A program made the translations under genes and the position numbers. A stretch of DNA of 34,755 bases from a virus, in the IMG/VR virus record IMGVR_UViG_3300044701_004478, positions 1-34,755 of that record. One strand, 5' to 3'. Position 1 is the stretch's first letter. Every line of letters starts with the position of its first letter. The notes under the pieces are model-generated. The model had not been told where the DNA came from and did not search any database. It saw nothing but the letters and a program-made list of their open reading frames with translations. Of the stretch, positions 27,686-34,735 are shown piece after piece.

Positions 27686-28711
27686 ATGCCTGCTGAATTC
27701 GGGTCCTCGGCTATGGACCGCTATCTCAACGACATCGCCCGCTACCCGCTCATGAGCCCTGACGAAGAAATTCGCCTTGGCAAAATCGTCAGAGCCTCAA
27801 TGGCGCTTAAAGCGGAGGGGCGGGAGTTGACCGCTGCAGAGCAGCGCGTTGTTCGCCGCGGCGATAAAGCAGTGCGGCGCTTTGTTGAGGCCAATCTCCG
27901 GCTCGTCGTTTACATCGCCAAGAGGTACGCGGCGCGTAAGCCCCATGCCATGGACATGCTCGATCTGGTGCAGGAAGGCGCTATCGGTTTGGTGCGGGCG
28001 GCGGAGATGTTTGACCCCGAACGCGGGTATAAGTTTTCGACATACTCGTTTTGGTGGTGCCGGCAAGCCATGAGCCGGGCCCTGCAGAATCAAGAGCGCA
28101 TGATTCGGCGGCCCTGCACCGTCGCCGAATTGGCAGGCAAGCTCAACAAGGCGGCACAGCAAGAGACGCAACGGCTGGGGCGCAGTCCCTCGACGGCGGA
28201 ATTGGCCGCAGCACTCAAGGTCAACGAGGAAGAGATTCGCACCCTCATGGAACGGGGCGGGACCGTGGCATCACTCGACGCCATGATCCACAACATGGAG
28301 GACAAGTCGCTCATCGAGACCATGGCGGACCCACGTTCCATGAACACCGAGGAGCAGGAGCTTGAGATGGATCTCCAAACTCGGATGCCGCTGGTGCTCT
28401 ACACCATGGAACAGCTACCCGAGAAGGAGCGCGTCTTTATCCAGAAGCGGTTTGGCATTAACGGCTATGTGCCGCATACCTATCAGGAGATCGCGGTGAC
28501 TAATGAGATCAGTCGGGAGCGGGTGCGGCAAGTCATTGACACCGGCTTGCGCAAAATCAGGTATCAAATGTCGAAGCAGGGGCAACTTCTAGATGAAGAC
28601 CGTAAAGACGCAGGATCTGGCGCAGCAGCCACGGCACCCGCACCGAACCGTCGTCAGCAACCTGCACCTGCGCCGGCTTCGGTGTGGGGTCGTCTGGCGA
28701 CAGCAGCATGA
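27686..28711 (+). CDS. Sigma-70 family RNA polymerase sigma factor
   Basis: The 341-aa protein shows region 1.2 (DRYLNDIARYPLMSPDEEIR) and region 2 with RRFVEANLRLVVYIAKRYA, MDMLDLVQEGAIGLVRAAEM and YKFSTYSFWWCRQAMSRALQ (-10 recognition). Region 3 follows (QETQRLGRSPSTAELAAALK), then region 4 with LPEKERVFIQKRFG and TYQEIAVTNEISRERVRQVI (-35 recognition HTH). It is a group 2-like, cyanobacterial-type sigma, unusual for a phage to carry in full. It could redirect the host RNA polymerase to phage promoters. The last 35 residues are Pro/Ala/Gln low complexity and lie antisense to the next gene. Confidence 0.9.
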   Translation: MPAEFGSSAMDRYLNDIARYPLMSPDEEIRLGKIVRASMALKAEGRELTAAEQRVVRRGDKAVRRFVEANLRLVVYIAKRYAARKPHAMDMLDLVQEGAIGLVRAAEMFDPERGYKFSTYSFWWCRQAMSRALQNQERMIRRPCTVAELAGKLNKAAQQETQRLGRSPSTAELAAALKVNEEEIRTLMERGGTVASLDAMIHNMEDKSLIETMADPRSMNTEEQELEMDLQTRMPLVLYTMEQLPEKERVFIQKRFGINGYVPHTYQEIAVTNEISRERVRQVIDTGLRKIRYQMSKQGQLLDEDRKDAGSGAAATAPAPNRRQQPAPAPASVWGRLATAA

Positions 28712-28913
28712 TCAGCTCCAGTTCGGCGATCCGGGCCGTCGCCTTGCGCATGATTGACTGCTGCAAAAACGTTTGCTCCAACGTGGAGCAGGCAAGGTCG
28801 GCGACTTGCTCGGGATGTGTAGTGGCGTTTTCGCGGAGGACTCTCTTGCCATGCTCCAACTGAACAGCTGCAGCAATCGACAGCTCGGGAACCATCCACT
28901 CACCCCAGCTCAT
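28557..28913 (-). CDS. 118-aa unknown protein, antisense to the sigma 3' end
   Basis: The ATG at 28913 stands 22 nt after an exact GGCAACCTAG element on the same strand. The product is helical and charged (PELSIAAAVQLEHGKRVLRE, then KATARIAELELIMLLSPDD). A beta/Pro segment (TPKPAQVQVADDGSVRVPWL) and a leucine-rich end (LLRQILRLYGLHLEV) follow. The last 155 nt overlap the sigma gene on the opposite strand. It may be a regulator of the sigma factor, but no anti-sigma motif was recognised. Confidence 0.6.
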   Translation of the reverse strand: MSWGEWMVPELSIAAAVQLEHGKRVLRENATTHPEQVADLACSTLEQTFLQQSIMRKATARIAELELIMLLSPDDPTPKPAQVQVADDGSVRVPWLLRQILRLYGLHLEVAPASTFDT

Positions 28914-28917
28914 GAAG

Positions 28918-28945
28918 GGAACCTAGGAGGTCTGGCTAGGTTGCC
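28918..28945. promoter_or_regulatory. Back-to-back GGNAACCTAG elements of a divergent gene pair
   Basis: A plus-strand GGGAACCTAG (28918-28927) and a minus-strand GGCAACCTAG (28936-28945) face outwards through an 8-nt spacer. Each ends exactly 22 nt before a start codon: GTG at 28950 (plus) and ATG at 28913 (minus). The mirror arrangement strongly links the element to gene starts. Confidence 0.6.
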
Positions 28946-28949
28946 TCTC

Positions 28950-29114
28950 GTGCCCGCACCGACGATTGAACGACTGATCGACGACGCTGGGCCGATTTGG
29001 CGAGTTACATACGCAGGGCACACGCGCTATCACCGCCAAGACTGGCAAGCCTGGACGTTCTACGAATGGGCACGGGCGCTATACGCCGTTGAGCAGCTGA
29101 CGACGCCTCAATAA
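28950..29114 (+). CDS. 54-aa unknown protein
   Basis: The GTG at 28950 is chosen because GGGAACCTAG ends 22 nt before it, although the frame is open further upstream. The sequence starts MPAPTIERLIDDAGPIWRVT and then has YAGHTRYHRQDWQAWTFYEW. It has a beta-like segment, a cluster of aromatic residues and a helical end. Its 3' end overlaps the convergent endolysin gene by 7 nt. No family. Confidence 0.55.
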   Translation: MPAPTIERLIDDAGPIWRVTYAGHTRYHRQDWQAWTFYEWARALYAVEQLTTPQ

Positions 29115-30205
29115 TCCCACCGCAGGCGGGGTCGCGGATTGCCAGCTCTGATCCCTAGATGCACAAAGCCCTTGGGCGCTCCGTAGCCCAGTGAATACGG
29201 CCAGTTCTTGTCGCACCAATCTTGGACCGCTTGTACGGATACGCCGTCGATGTAGAAGTCGATGGCGCCGCATCCCGGCTTGAAGAGATGCTCCGAATCG
29301 CTGGCCCCATTCACAGCTTTGTTCACTGCTGGTGGCCGGTGCCCACTTGTGATGACGACTGGCTTGTTACCGAAATTTGCGCGGCATTTCTCAACGAAAA
29401 CGCACAGTTCCGTGGCGATCTGACACTGACCCGCGTTTACAAACCGGCGCCGTTCTTCTTTGAGCGTCAATTCTCCGTATCGGATGTGCGGCGTCACAAG
29501 TGTCGAAAACGGCGACGACGGCGTAAAGCGGGGCGCTGATTGCTGCACAGCTGGGCCCGTGCCGAGAAAGGTGGCTACCTCGGCGGCGCGGCGGTTGGTG
29601 AGCCCCTGCATCTCACGCCCCGCCGCTTTGTTCCACTTGGGCAGCTCCTGCGGGATCACAACCTGCCCTGACTCTCCCGCCAGCAGTCGTTTGCGCAACG
29701 TCGACTCCTCGACAGCGCCTAGACCCACGTTGTAAGCCCATGAGATCAGCGCCGCCTGCTGCTTAGCGCCGTATTGCTCGGTGACGGGGATCAGCTTGTG
29801 CAAGGCGGTAGCCACGCGGATGATCTCGCTGCGCAGCAGCTCATCGGCTAACGCCTGCGAAATCTTGTCGCCCTGGCGAATGGGGGCCCCGTTCATTCGC
29901 GTGATGCCGTAGCCAATTGTCCACGGATCGCCGCCGGATCCGGGGTCGGGATAGGCAACCAAGCGGCATCCCTCCCACAACTTCACTAACGATTCGGCAG
30001 CAGCAAGGTAGATCGGGTCCGACTGTTTGCCGCTTTGGCTCCAGGCTTTGAACCATGGACGGTCCCGGCGCATCGCGACCTCATAGCCGTTTGCTTCGAG
30101 GTCCTCCTCTAGCTCGATTACCGCTGCATCTTGGTGTGGGAGTTGGCCCCACGGCTTCTTGTACCGGAACAGCTGCTCCAGCGTGATCGGCTTGTCGTTG
30201 GCCAT
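29108..30205 (-). CDS. Bifunctional endolysin: GH24 muramidase plus M15A peptidase
   Basis: The 365-aa protein starts at ATG 30205, 1 nt after the stop of the holin-like gene. Residues 70-215 form a lysozyme domain with LWEGCRLVAYPDPG (catalytic Glu78), DPWTIGYG (Asp93, Thr96) and YNVGLGAVEES. Residues 255-365 form a peptidase M15A domain with TSGHRPPAVNKAVNGASDSEH (zinc His306), CGAIDFYIDG (Asp316), GYGAPKGFVHLGIR (His349). It would cleave both the glycan strands and the peptide stems of peptidoglycan. The combination of both catalytic domains in one protein is notable. Confidence 0.9.
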   Translation of the reverse strand: MANDKPITLEQLFRYKKPWGQLPHQDAAVIELEEDLEANGYEVAMRRDRPWFKAWSQSGKQSDPIYLAAAESLVKLWEGCRLVAYPDPGSGGDPWTIGYGITRMNGAPIRQGDKISQALADELLRSEIIRVATALHKLIPVTEQYGAKQQAALISWAYNVGLGAVEESTLRKRLLAGESGQVVIPQELPKWNKAAGREMQGLTNRRAAEVATFLGTGPAVQQSAPRFTPSSPFSTLVTPHIRYGELTLKEERRRFVNAGQCQIATELCVFVEKCRANFGNKPVVITSGHRPPAVNKAVNGASDSEHLFKPGCGAIDFYIDGVSVQAVQDWCDKNWPYSLGYGAPKGFVHLGIRAGNPRPRLRWDY

Positions 30206-30206
30206 T

Positions 30207-30368
30207 TCAGCGGCGAACCGGCTTTTGAGACGCAACTGCCTTCAGCACAGCAATCAACAGCTGGGCCCAGCCGTTGGCTTTGATGCGCCGCATAAACGGC
30301 AATGACTCACTAACCCCCAGCAACACCACAAGGACGCCGCAAAGGGCGACGAGCTGGTCTTGGGTCAT
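30207..30368 (-). CDS. 53-aa holin-like membrane protein
   Basis: The frame runs from ATG 30368 to TGA 30207-30209, directly before the endolysin ATG. It encodes MTQDQLVALCGVLVVLLGVS, then ESLPFMRRIKANGWAQLLIA, then VLKAVASQKPVRR. Two hydrophobic helices are separated by a charged turn, and the tail is basic. Size, topology and position just before an endolysin fit a class II-type holin that opens the inner membrane. A GGCAACTTAG element ends 18 nt before its start. Confidence 0.7.
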   Translation of the reverse strand: MTQDQLVALCGVLVVLLGVSESLPFMRRIKANGWAQLLIAVLKAVASQKPVRR

Positions 30369-30386
30369 ACAACAAAGGCTTCTGGC

Positions 30387-30396
30387 CTAAGTTGCC
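30387..30396 (-). promoter_or_regulatory. GGCAACTTAG element before the holin-like gene
   Basis: On the minus strand GGCAACTTAG ends 18 nt before the ATG of the holin-like gene, in the short gap after the XhlA-like gene. The same 10-mer occurs on the plus strand at 24471-24480. Confidence 0.5.
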
Positions 30397-30401
30397 TACG
30401 C

Positions 30402-30644
30402 CTAAAGCCGAGCCTCCAGCTTGGCGACGCGTTGCTCGACGTCTCCAAGCCGCGAGAACGTTTCCTTGCGGTCGGCGCGGAGGTCGACGTGTAGATCGTC
30501 GAGTCGATTGGCCACCGTATTGACGGCCTCGGTTAGCTTGATCACCGCCTCGCGGCCTTCGTTGTTGCGGCGGTTAGCTCCGCTAATGCCCATAAACGCA
30601 ACCGAGATGGAAGCCCCGGTGATTGCCGCCAGAACTTCGATCAC
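30402..30644 (-). CDS. XhlA-like small membrane protein with coiled coil (80 aa)
   Basis: The GTG at 30644 (MIEVLAAITGASISVAFMGI) is chosen since the exact GGCAACCTAG element ends 23 nt before it. A TTG at 30653 is an alternative. The N-terminal third is a membrane helix. The rest is a heptad-type coiled coil (VNTVANRLDDLHVDLRADRK, then RLGDVEQRVAKLEARL). This plan matches XhlA/hemolysin-type lysis accessories found beside holin and endolysin genes. It may help trigger or support membrane lesion formation. Confidence 0.65.
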   Translation of the reverse strand: MIEVLAAITGASISVAFMGISGANRRNNEGREAVIKLTEAVNTVANRLDDLHVDLRADRKETFSRLGDVEQRVAKLEARL

Positions 30645-30667
30645 GGACGCCAAGAACCTTGCTATCG

Positions 30668-30677
30668 CTAGGTTGCC
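30668..30677 (-). promoter_or_regulatory. GGCAACCTAG element before the XhlA-like gene
   Basis: An exact copy on the minus strand, immediately after the stop of the 125-aa tail gene and 23 nt before the GTG at 30644. It marks the likely start of the lysis transcription unit. Confidence 0.55.
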
Positions 30678-31055
30678 CTAAGTCCTAATACTCAGCTGCA
30701 TCTCATTGCGGGGGCCGGTGCCTTCGCTCAACGTCACCGTCGTGATGTCGCTGTTGCCGAAGGTGGCTAGCAACGTAGTCGCCGCGCCCTCTAGATCGAC
30801 GCCGGCCGTCCATGCCACCAGATACACCGACCACTCCTGCTGGGCCTTGTAGTTGGTGTACTGCCGCACTGGCAGTAGCGATGGCTGTGACACGATCACG
30901 ACTTCGAGTCCTGTCACTGTGGTTCCGGGGGCGACGGCTTCCCCGCGGTCGCGAACCGCTACAGCCGGCGTCGTGCTGCCATTCGCCAAGGTGTACGTGC
31001 CGATCGCGGCGCCCAGCGCTGTTGTGATCGAGCTGCGCAGCGTCAGGACGTTCAT
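30678..31055 (-). CDS. 125-aa tail-associated protein
   Basis: The ATG at 31055 follows the upstream stop by a few bases. The protein, MNVLTLRSSITTALGAAIGT, then QPSLLPVRQYTNYKAQQEWS and VYLVAWTAGVDLEGAATTLL, ends in DITTVTLSEGTGPRNEMQLS. A short N-terminal helix, a beta-rich middle and an acidic end resemble tail completion or tail-terminator proteins (size about 120-140 aa). This is a guess based on position and size. It follows the frameshifted chaperone pair. Confidence 0.55.
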   Translation of the reverse strand: MNVLTLRSSITTALGAAIGTYTLANGSTTPAVAVRDRGEAVAPGTTVTGLEVVIVSQPSLLPVRQYTNYKAQQEWSVYLVAWTAGVDLEGAATTLLATFGNSDITTVTLSEGTGPRNEMQLSIRT

Positions 31056-31059
31056 GAGC

Positions 31060-31710
31060 CTAGTTTTCCTGCGCCGCAACCACCAATAAGCCCGTCTCCA
31101 GCCACGCAAAAGTGCGGCGGTCTGGGATCGTTACCGCATAGGTGGCAAGGGTGCGGTCGACGTCGCGTAACACCACACGGCCACTAATGGCATCGCCGAC
31201 GGCGATCAATCCGGCGCGAATGTTCTTGCCCTCCCAGCTGGGGCAGACAATCCACACCATGCGGTCATCGGAGTGCAACGCCCGTACCGATGGGGGCCGC
31301 GAAGAGCCGTCGGCGCTGGCCAGCACTTTCTCCCATGCCGCTAGCAGGATTGGGGCATCTTTGCGCTCGGCGCGGAGCGCCAGCATCGTGGCCGCTACCG
31401 CCGGCGGCAGCACCTTGTCGTCGGCTTCGCGCTCGCGATACATCGCAAAGTCCAGCGCAGTGAACGGCTTAGTGCGCTTGGGGTCGCGGTTGATGTTGGC
31501 GTGAAGTGCCTGCAAGGCGGCGATGGGCAGCTCCTGCAATGAGGCGAGGTCGCGGCGGATCTTGTGGAGGTGGCGCCAAGCGGCCAGCACCACGACGCGT
31601 AGTTCGCGGTGAAAGCTGGGGCGGTCGAAGGTGCCTGGGTACGCGTGGCTTAGTTCCCAGAAAATCTCGCTCCAGGGCGTTTCTTGTCGGCCGGTTGCTC
31701 CGGCTGCGGC
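31060..31710 (-). CDS. -1 frame extension of the tail assembly chaperone (T part)
   Basis: This frame has no good start of its own but is continuous with the A-AAA-AAG slip site in the gene above. After slipping it would read AAAGATGRQETPWSEIFWEL, then SHAYPGTFDRPSFHRELRVV and VLAAWRHLHKIRRDL. The rest ends AAQEN before a TAG stop. The fusion of 173 plus 216 codons gives about 389 aa. This is the layout of lambda gpG/gpGT tail chaperones, which bind the tape measure and tail tube protein. A GTG at 31593 in the same frame could be a false internal start. Confidence 0.65.
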   Translation of the reverse strand, partial: AAAGATGRQETPWSEIFWELSHAYPGTFDRPSFHRELRVVVLAAWRHLHKIRRDLASLQELPIAALQALHANINRDPKRTKPFTALDFAMYREREADDKVLPPAVAATMLALRAERKDAPILLAAWEKVLASADGSSRPPSVRALHSDDRMVWIVCPSWEGKNIRAGLIAVGDAISGRVVLRDVDRTLATYAVTIPDRRTFAWLETGLLVVAAQEN

Positions 31711-32228
31711 TTTTTTAGCTCGTCCTCAGTAGCCGGTGCCGTTGGCATGTTCTCGGCGTCCTGCTCGTCCTGCGCCAGCGCCCAGATGTCGTCGAACAAC
31801 ACCTGATCAAGGCTCTGGGTGTCGGCAAGGCTCCAGTTGGGTTGGTTGCAGCGGGAGCGGATTAGGGCCGTGACGGTGGCCTCGCGGTCGCGGCGCCCGG
31901 CTAACGCGAAGACGCGACCGACTTCGTCGATGCGTTCGGCGTGGCGAAGGCGGATGGCATCGGCGTCCGGCTCCAGCGTTCGACCGCCAATGGCGCTCTC
32001 GATGATCTGAAACGCCTCGGTCAGGCTTAGCGATTCCTCTTTGGCAATGGCGTCAGCAATCTGGGCGCCACGCACAAAGCTGCTTTGCTCGCCTGCCAGT
32101 AGTTCGGCAATGGTGGCCGACTCGCCCACTGTCAGGCCGCCCCTGACTTCCAGTTCCAGCACACCACAGCGGTCATTACCAACGCGGCGGGTTGTGGTCG
32201 CAGCAGGTGGAGTGATGAACGGCAGCAT
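31650..32228 (-). CDS. Tail assembly chaperone, short form (gpG-like)
   Basis: The 192-aa protein begins MLPFITPPAATTTRRVGNDR. It has a helical middle (RGAQIADAIAKEESLSLTEA, then LRHAERIDEVGRVFALAGRR). The acidic end is SLDQVLFDDIWALAQDEQDA, then Pro/Lys-rich residues with the slip site at residues 171-173. The ATG at 32228 overlaps the previous stop (TAATG). As in lambda G, the short form ends in this frame and a fraction of ribosomes make the longer form. The exact family is unproven, but the frameshift layout is strong evidence. Confidence 0.68.
   Translation of the reverse strand: MLPFITPPAATTTRRVGNDRCGVLELEVRGGLTVGESATIAELLAGEQSSFVRGAQIADAIAKEESLSLTEAFQIIESAIGGRTLEPDADAIRLRHAERIDEVGRVFALAGRRDREATVTALIRSRCNQPNWSLADTQSLDQVLFDDIWALAQDEQDAENMPTAPATEDELKKPQPEQPADKKRPGARFSGN
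31710..31716 (-). other. Slippery heptamer for -1 ribosomal frameshifting
   Basis: On the minus strand A AAA AAG lies in zero frame as CTA AAA AAG. It sits 57 nt before the zero-frame stop, in a protein segment of low complexity (KKPQPEQPADKKRP). The -1 frame from this point is open for 216 codons to the TAG at 31060-31062. This is the best known bacterial -1 slip sequence and the classic position in tail chaperone genes. Confidence 0.8.
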
Positions 32229-32359
32229 TAGCTGTTGACAATCTTTGCGATAACTCTAGCCGCACTGTCTTGCAGCAACTTGGCATAGCGGTTGGCAGCC
32301 GTCTGGATCTTGAGCTGCTGGCTCAAGCGGCGTGGATCTGGGGGTGGGGTACGGGTCAT
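32228..32359 (-). CDS. 43-aa basic protein in the tail operon
   Basis: The ATG at 32359 overlaps the previous stop (ATGA), and its TAA overlaps the next ATG (TAATG), so it is held between two coupled genes. The sequence, MTRTPPPDPRRLSQQLKIQT then AANRYAKLLQDSAARVIAKI, is basic and helical. A longer frame to 32428 is ignored. Function unknown. Confidence 0.65.
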   Translation of the reverse strand: MTRTPPPDPRRLSQQLKIQTAANRYAKLLQDSAARVIAKIVNS

Positions 32360-33879
32360 GGCGTGAGGTCGGCAAGAGTAAAACCTAGAGCTAACGCTTG
32401 CTGTTGGCAGTATTTTGGTTCGCCCCAATCGGTTGTGACGCAGAAATATTGATCAGGCCCAGCGCTGCCGCTGTCATTGCTTTGCACCCCGGCGACCGTT
32501 GGCATTGCTTGTGCATTATTTGCAAACGACAGCGTTATAAACGGCTTCCAGTAAGCAGCATCTGTTGGTGGCACGCGAGGCGAAACGCCTTGATACCAAT
32601 CATACGCAACTGGCATCGCTGTTTGCGCTTGATAAAACGGGACCTGAACTGCCATTGGGCTTGAATATAAGTTAGAATAGCTGGCGACATAATAGGCCAA
32701 CGGTTTTTTGATCTTGCTTTGGTCTTGCGCGTAAGAATTAGCAAACCAAGAAAACCATGAGCTAAAATCGTTTGTAACTACTCCAGTCGCGTCTGTTGAA
32801 TTAAAATAATTTTGCCAGTTTGTGGTGGCGTTTGTTGCGCGAGAATAAACTGCCGGCGCTCCAAACATTAAAGCGCTGTTGTTTGACAACGATCCGCCCA
32901 CGGTTGGCATTGCGTTTTGCCACCAGCCGTTTAACCACCAAAGCCGAGGGCCACGACTGGTGCGATTGAATGCTCCTTGAACAAAGTCAAACGTAGTAAC
33001 TGAGCCCCAATCGTTCAGCAACGTATATGCTGGGTTAGGCGTTGTTCTTTGCTCTAAAACTGTGCCGATTCCAGTGTACCGTCGTAATGTTTTAGAGGTT
33101 TGGACAAGGCCAGGAAACTTGTTATCAAAATAATCTTTTGCCGCTTGTGGAGTGGTAATTTCCTTGACAGAGCTTTTTGAGACTAAAAAGCTCTTGTAAA
33201 TAGTTGTTATCGGTGTTGCCTGGTTTAAGGTGACAACGTAATTTGGGATAGGCGGCGTTGAGAACGTCCAGCAAGCCTTTTGATAAGCCAGTACAAACCG
33301 AAACGTAGCGATGAAAACGCCTTTGCCGACTGGAAACAAATCAAACACTACGTTATTTATCCCTGTGTCAAGCCTGTATGTTTCATTGCTGGGAGGCAAT
33401 GATGTGTTTTCGCCAGGGGTAAATCCAGCCGGCGCTTTAAGATCAGAGCTGTTTACAATACTGTGCCAGTATGTGCCGTCGGTAGAGCTGATGTGCAAGC
33501 TGCGCCCGCTATTTGTTCCTGTATATGTTGATTCAAGTGCTCTAATAATTGTGCCGGTAAAATCACTAGATATATTTGCGTACCAATTATTTGAGCCGAT
33601 GACAACCCAGCTCATGGTGACTGTTTCTTTGTTGCCAGAACGGAAGGCAGCGGGCCTTGGTTGTGTCAAGGCTTGCCGAGCGCCAATTCCGTACAGCAAC
33701 GATCCATCAGGGGCTGTGCCCTCAGCGGCCAAAGCCGCGTTGCGTTGCTCTTGCCCTTGCGTTTGAATCCGCTGCTGGCGTTCTTTCTCTAGCTGGGCTT
33801 GCCGCGCAGCCTGCTGTTGCTGCTTGGCTTTCTCAGGCAAGCCGCCCGACCCAACCGTGACGTTGATCTGGGTGCTCAT
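32356..33879 (-). CDS. 507-aa structural/tail fibre-like protein, AT-rich body
   Basis: The N-terminus is a Gln/Ala/Arg-rich coiled coil, about residues 14-50 (KAKQQQQAARQAQLEKERQQ). A large beta-type body rich in Asn, Ser, Thr, Tyr and Trp follows (VVIGSNNWYANISSDFTGTI, RTSRGPRLWWLNGWWQNAMP, SWFSWFANSYAQDQSKIKKP). The first 80 codons are GC-rich like the neighbours, while roughly 32400-33650 is clearly AT-richer. This suggests a replaced host-contact domain on a conserved N-terminal anchor. Virion function is inferred from position and composition. The ATG at 33879 is 2 nt after the previous stop. Confidence 0.65.
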   Translation of the reverse strand: MSTQINVTVGSGGLPEKAKQQQQAARQAQLEKERQQRIQTQGQEQRNAALAAEGTAPDGSLLYGIGARQALTQPRPAAFRSGNKETVTMSWVVIGSNNWYANISSDFTGTIIRALESTYTGTNSGRSLHISSTDGTYWHSIVNSSDLKAPAGFTPGENTSLPPSNETYRLDTGINNVVFDLFPVGKGVFIATFRFVLAYQKACWTFSTPPIPNYVVTLNQATPITTIYKSFLVSKSSVKEITTPQAAKDYFDNKFPGLVQTSKTLRRYTGIGTVLEQRTTPNPAYTLLNDWGSVTTFDFVQGAFNRTSRGPRLWWLNGWWQNAMPTVGGSLSNNSALMFGAPAVYSRATNATTNWQNYFNSTDATGVVTNDFSSWFSWFANSYAQDQSKIKKPLAYYVASYSNLYSSPMAVQVPFYQAQTAMPVAYDWYQGVSPRVPPTDAAYWKPFITLSFANNAQAMPTVAGVQSNDSGSAGPDQYFCVTTDWGEPKYCQQQALALGFTLADLTP

Positions 33880-33881
33880 GC

Positions 33882-34286
33882 CTAGTCGTCAGTCACAAGC
33901 TGGATGCGGTACGTCTGTGTTTGACCGGCGGCCAGGGTGATGTTGGGGTCCTCGACGATCAGGCTGTGGATGTAGGTAGCGCCGTCGATGTAGCAGACGA
34001 TGCGGTCGTAGCTGTAACCCGCGCCAGACGCCGTGAACGCCGCGTCCAAAGCTGGAATCTCGTAGCGGGCATCCGTGGCGTCATAAGAGCCCGTGGCAAT
34101 CACGCTGCTAAAGCGCACATAGCCGTTGCCGCTCTTCTCAACGCTTTGCCAGTTGGCAACCGTGCTCTCGGCTGTGTAGCCGCTGGCGCCGACTGAGCAA
34201 AGCATGACCTTGAGCGTTTCGCCTTCGTAGGCCAGGTTGGCAACGCGGGCCAATTCTTTTTGGCTAATGGTGGTGGTAAGTGCCAT
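33882..34286 (-). CDS. 134-aa phage tail-type protein
   Basis: The protein begins MALTTTISQKELARVANLAY. It has beta-strand-rich segments (EGETLKVMLCSVGASGYTAE, then YSYDRIVCYIDGATYIHSLI) and ends VEDPNITLAAGQTQTYRIQL followed by VTDD. Proteins of this pattern occur next to fibre genes in cyanophages and related phages and are probably tail-tube, baseplate or fibre-attachment proteins. It starts 2 nt after the previous stop and precedes the 507-aa gene by 2 nt. The exact function is unknown. Confidence 0.65.
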   Translation of the reverse strand: MALTTTISQKELARVANLAYEGETLKVMLCSVGASGYTAESTVANWQSVEKSGNGYVRFSSVIATGSYDATDARYEIPALDAAFTASGAGYSYDRIVCYIDGATYIHSLIVEDPNITLAAGQTQTYRIQLVTDD

Positions 34287-34288
34287 GT

Positions 34289-34717
34289 TTATGCCACCGT
34301 CCAGGTAAAGATGCCGTTGGCGTTCCAGCTGAGCACAAAGTTGTTGCCACTGCTGACAGAGCGTGATCCTCCGAAGTCAATGAAGGCAACTGGTGGGTCG
34401 TTGGCGTCGGTGTCGTTGTAGAGCACGGCGGCCACTGCAGTAACTGTTCCGCCGCTGATTGCCCACGTCACGTCATCCGCGTCAAACTTGGCATCGTTGG
34501 TGGTGACCGTGGTTACGGTTACGTTGGCCAACGTAGCGCCGCCAGTGGTGTACCCGTTGCCGTTAGCCACCTCTGTGCCGCCGGTTGCCGCAAGGGTTGT
34601 GTTTGTGGCGTCAAAGGTTCCTGCCGAGAGCAGTTTGGCCTTGTAGGTATCCGTTGAGCTGTTGGCGCCCGAGGCGAAACGCTGCGCCGTGTGGTTGTAG
34701 AGCTGCAGGGTTGCCAT
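34289..34717 (-). CDS. 142-aa phage tail-type protein
   Basis: The protein starts MATLQLYNHTAQRFASGANS and contains STDTYKAKLLSAGTFDATNT. A Thr/Val/Ala beta segment follows (NVTVTTVTTNDAKFDADDVT), then DANDPPVAFIDFGGSRSVSS and a C-terminus with alternating strands (NFVLSWNANGIFTWTVA). It resembles small phage virion proteins that carry a F(D/S)A(T/S)NTTLAA block. It is the first tail gene in the window on this strand and follows a GGCAAGCTAG element by 18 nt. Function inferred only from position. Confidence 0.68.
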   Translation of the reverse strand: MATLQLYNHTAQRFASGANSSTDTYKAKLLSAGTFDATNTTLAATGGTEVANGNGYTTGGATLANVTVTTVTTNDAKFDADDVTWAISGGTVTAVAAVLYNDTDANDPPVAFIDFGGSRSVSSGNNFVLSWNANGIFTWTVA

Positions 34718-34735
34718 CTAATAGGCTGTTATTAC

